Positions 62,607-64,000 of a stretch of 64,000 nucleotides of DNA are shown piece after piece. Both the position numbers and the translations under genes were made by a program. The notes under the pieces were generated by a model, which was not told the origin of the DNA, did not search any database, and worked only from the letters and a program-made list of their open reading frames with translations. The DNA is taken from positions 2,356,001 through 2,420,000 of the forward strand of contig OZ244928.1 in the NCBI GenBank assembly GCA_965221985.1, written 5' to 3'. How positions within the stretch are numbered: the stretch's first letter is position 1; the number at the start of each line of letters is the position of its first letter. The DNA comes from J054 sp965221985. Lineage in GTDB: Bacteria; Pseudomonadota; Gammaproteobacteria; Steroidobacterales; GCA-2729495.

Positions 62607-64000
62607 ATGCCTTACAAGGATTTGCGTGAGTTTCTAGATGTTCTTGATAAGGACGGTCAGCTCAGATCCATCGATACACCCATTAAAGCTGCCCACGGTG
62701 ACAATGAACTGCAGGCATTAATGCGTTTTTTGTGCCAAAACAATGGTCCGGCGGCAATATTGAATAATCTGAGCGGGTATAACACACCGGACATTCCCGT
62801 GATTTTTAATCCCTTCGGCACGCGCGAGCGCACGGCCATGATGATTGATTGTCGCGATCCGCTGGAAGGTAAGAAGAAACACGCCAAGGTATTGGGCGAC
62901 CCAAAGTCTTGGATCGACCCGAAAATTGTCGGTAAGAGCGATGCGCCTTGCAAAGACGTCATTATTGAGAAAGGTGACATCTCCCTAGACAAGCAATTAC
63001 CGCATGTTTGGTTTGGCAAGGAAGCTGCTTCTTATATAACCGGAGCCGTGGGTGTTACTCATGACCCGGAGACAGGCGATCGCAATGTAGGCTGCTATAG
63101 GCTGACCCAGCTGTGGAATGCCGTGCATCCCATGGGGGAAAAATACCCGGAAGAACATCAGAAAAAGCACCTGTCGGTGTTCTGTTTCTGGAATCCGCCC
63201 GGTAGTCATATCGGTTTGCACCTGGCGAAAGCCACTGCCATGGGCAAGCCCTTGGAAGTGGCATTCGCTTGCCAATGCGATCCGGCCATTCATATGGCGG
63301 CCGCAACTGGAATTACTTATGGGCAAGATGAGTTTTCCTTCGCGGGCGGCCTGCGCGGTGAAGCTGTCGAATTGGTTCAGTGTGAAACCGTTGATCTCCA
63401 AGTGCCTGCGACGGCGGAGTTTGTGATTGAGGGCGTCTTTATCCCGGAATCGGCAACCACCATCGGCAACCACTCTAATCCCGTGGGCTACTACGATGCG
63501 GTACAAATATTTCCGCGTTTTGAAGTGACCTGTATTACGCATCGGAAGAAGCCCATGTGGTATGCCACGATGGAAATGATTCCGCCCTTTGATCACAACT
63601 ATCAAGCCTTGGTGCCCGTCGAGACTGAAGTCTTAAGTGACTTGCAACGCAAGATTCCAGAAGTGCAGGATGTGGTCGTAACGCCGAATATGACTTACAT
63701 CGTGCAGCTGAGTGTGGATGGTGCCCGTAAGCCCCATGCGGAGTTTGGCAAATATGTTTTGCATGCGGTTTGGGGTTCGGCGGGTCGCTGGGGCCGGTCC
63801 GCAAAAATCGTTTACGTGGTGGGACCGGACGTTGATCCTTACGACATGGACTCCATTGAATGGGCGGTGGCGACGAGGGTACAGCCGGCCACTGACACCA
63901 TCATTAACGAGTCGGGTCAGGCCTTTATTTTGGATCCTTCCGCCACCAAGGGTCCCCACGGCTTCCCCGTGACGTCCTCACAAATTGGTATCGATGCCAC
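62607..64000 (+). CDS. UbiD-family prFMN-dependent decarboxylase (partial)
   Basis: ATG at 62607 begins an uninterrupted frame to the right edge: 464 codons are present of an expected 490-500. It starts MPYKDLREFLDVLDKDGQLRSI; UbiD-family signatures follow: DRNVGCYRLTQLW (prFMN/Mn site region), SHIGLHLAKATAMGKPLEV, DEFSFAGGLRGEAVELVQ and VPATAEFVIEGVFIPES. These enzymes add or remove CO2 on aromatic or unsaturated acids using prenylated FMN made by UbiX, which is not in the window. Being next to a Rieske oxygenase and an SDR, it is unlikely to be the ubiquinone UbiD itself and more likely a catabolic aromatic-acid decarboxylase. GGAG lies nine bases upstream of the start. Confidence 0.93.
   Translation, partial: MPYKDLREFLDVLDKDGQLRSIDTPIKAAHGDNELQALMRFLCQNNGPAAILNNLSGYNTPDIPVIFNPFGTRERTAMMIDCRDPLEGKKKHAKVLGDPKSWIDPKIVGKSDAPCKDVIIEKGDISLDKQLPHVWFGKEAASYITGAVGVTHDPETGDRNVGCYRLTQLWNAVHPMGEKYPEEHQKKHLSVFCFWNPPGSHIGLHLAKATAMGKPLEVAFACQCDPAIHMAAATGITYGQDEFSFAGGLRGEAVELVQCETVDLQVPATAEFVIEGVFIPESATTIGNHSNPVGYYDAVQIFPRFEVTCITHRKKPMWYATMEMIPPFDHNYQALVPVETEVLSDLQRKIPEVQDVVVTPNMTYIVQLSVDGARKPHAEFGKYVLHAVWGSAGRWGRSAKIVYVVGPDVDPYDMDSIEWAVATRVQPATDTIINESGQAFILDPSATKGPHGFPVTSSQIGIDA

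Noticed and set aside
62320..62637. Short open frames between the small membrane gene and the UbiD-like gene
   Set aside because: They run into the UbiD start in another frame and show no domain or ribosome-binding site.

Overview
The window is chromosomal DNA of a gammaproteobacterium. It carries two conserved housekeeping blocks in the order known from Pseudomonas and relatives: gyrA-serC-pheA-hisC-aroA-cmk-rpsA-ihfB-lapAB and thrS-infC-rpmI-rplT-pheS-pheT-ihfA-merR-tRNA-Pro. IHF subunits, LapA/LapB, UbiG, TonB-dependent receptors and an ATT-initiated infC fit that group. A fused aspartokinase/diaminopimelate decarboxylase (otherwise known from Xanthomonas and Xylella) and two proteins with VPxPA-CTERM sorting tails point to a free-living lineage near the base of the class. 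The exact order cannot be read from the sequence.

Layout. 1-2869 (minus strand): a stop/start-overlapping run of an MTA/SAH-type deaminase, ubiG, a HAD phosphatase and the start of a membrane-anchored protein. 3119-16128 (plus): gyrA and the aromatic/serine supraoperon, with a phosphoglycerate dehydrogenase inserted after serC and no tyrA, followed by cmk, rpsA, ihfB, lapA and lapB. 16229-18266: a helix-hairpin-helix secreted protein, galU and an unassigned membrane protein. 18540-25470: a TonB receptor, a YkvA-like protein (minus), ilvA and a 745-residue membrane protein of unknown function. 25596-29206: tRNA-Asn, a class I aminotransferase, uvrB and tRNA-Val. 29365-39356: a YdeP-type molybdoenzyme, then the translation operon and tRNA-Pro.

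39376-40762 is an IS110/IS1111-type insertion element beside tRNA-Pro, with 14-bp subterminal inverted repeats and a non-coding right end where the guide (bridge/seek) RNA of this family would lie. 40763-47340 is accessory: an AI-2E-type permease, a second TonB receptor, a VPxPA-CTERM protein and a class III cyclase-like protein. 47436-55667 holds an FAD-linked 2-hydroxyacid oxidase, a Ser/Thr kinase with an extracytoplasmic Calx-beta domain, ilvD and the lysA/lysC fusion. 55880-64000 holds a membrane protein, a HAF-repeat VPxPA-CTERM protein, a GFA-like protein, a YCII-like protein, and a co-directional Rieske oxygenase / SDR dehydrogenase / UbiD decarboxylase group. That last set looks like part of a catabolic route for an aromatic or cyclic carboxylic acid; the UbiD gene runs off the right edge.

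No CRISPR array, prophage or defence island is visible. The points most worth following are the IS1111-type element with its presumed guide-RNA region, the kinase/Calx-beta architecture, the cyclase-like protein with a changed catalytic position, the 66-codon reading frame that exactly bridges pheS and pheT, and the Rieske/SDR/UbiD group.
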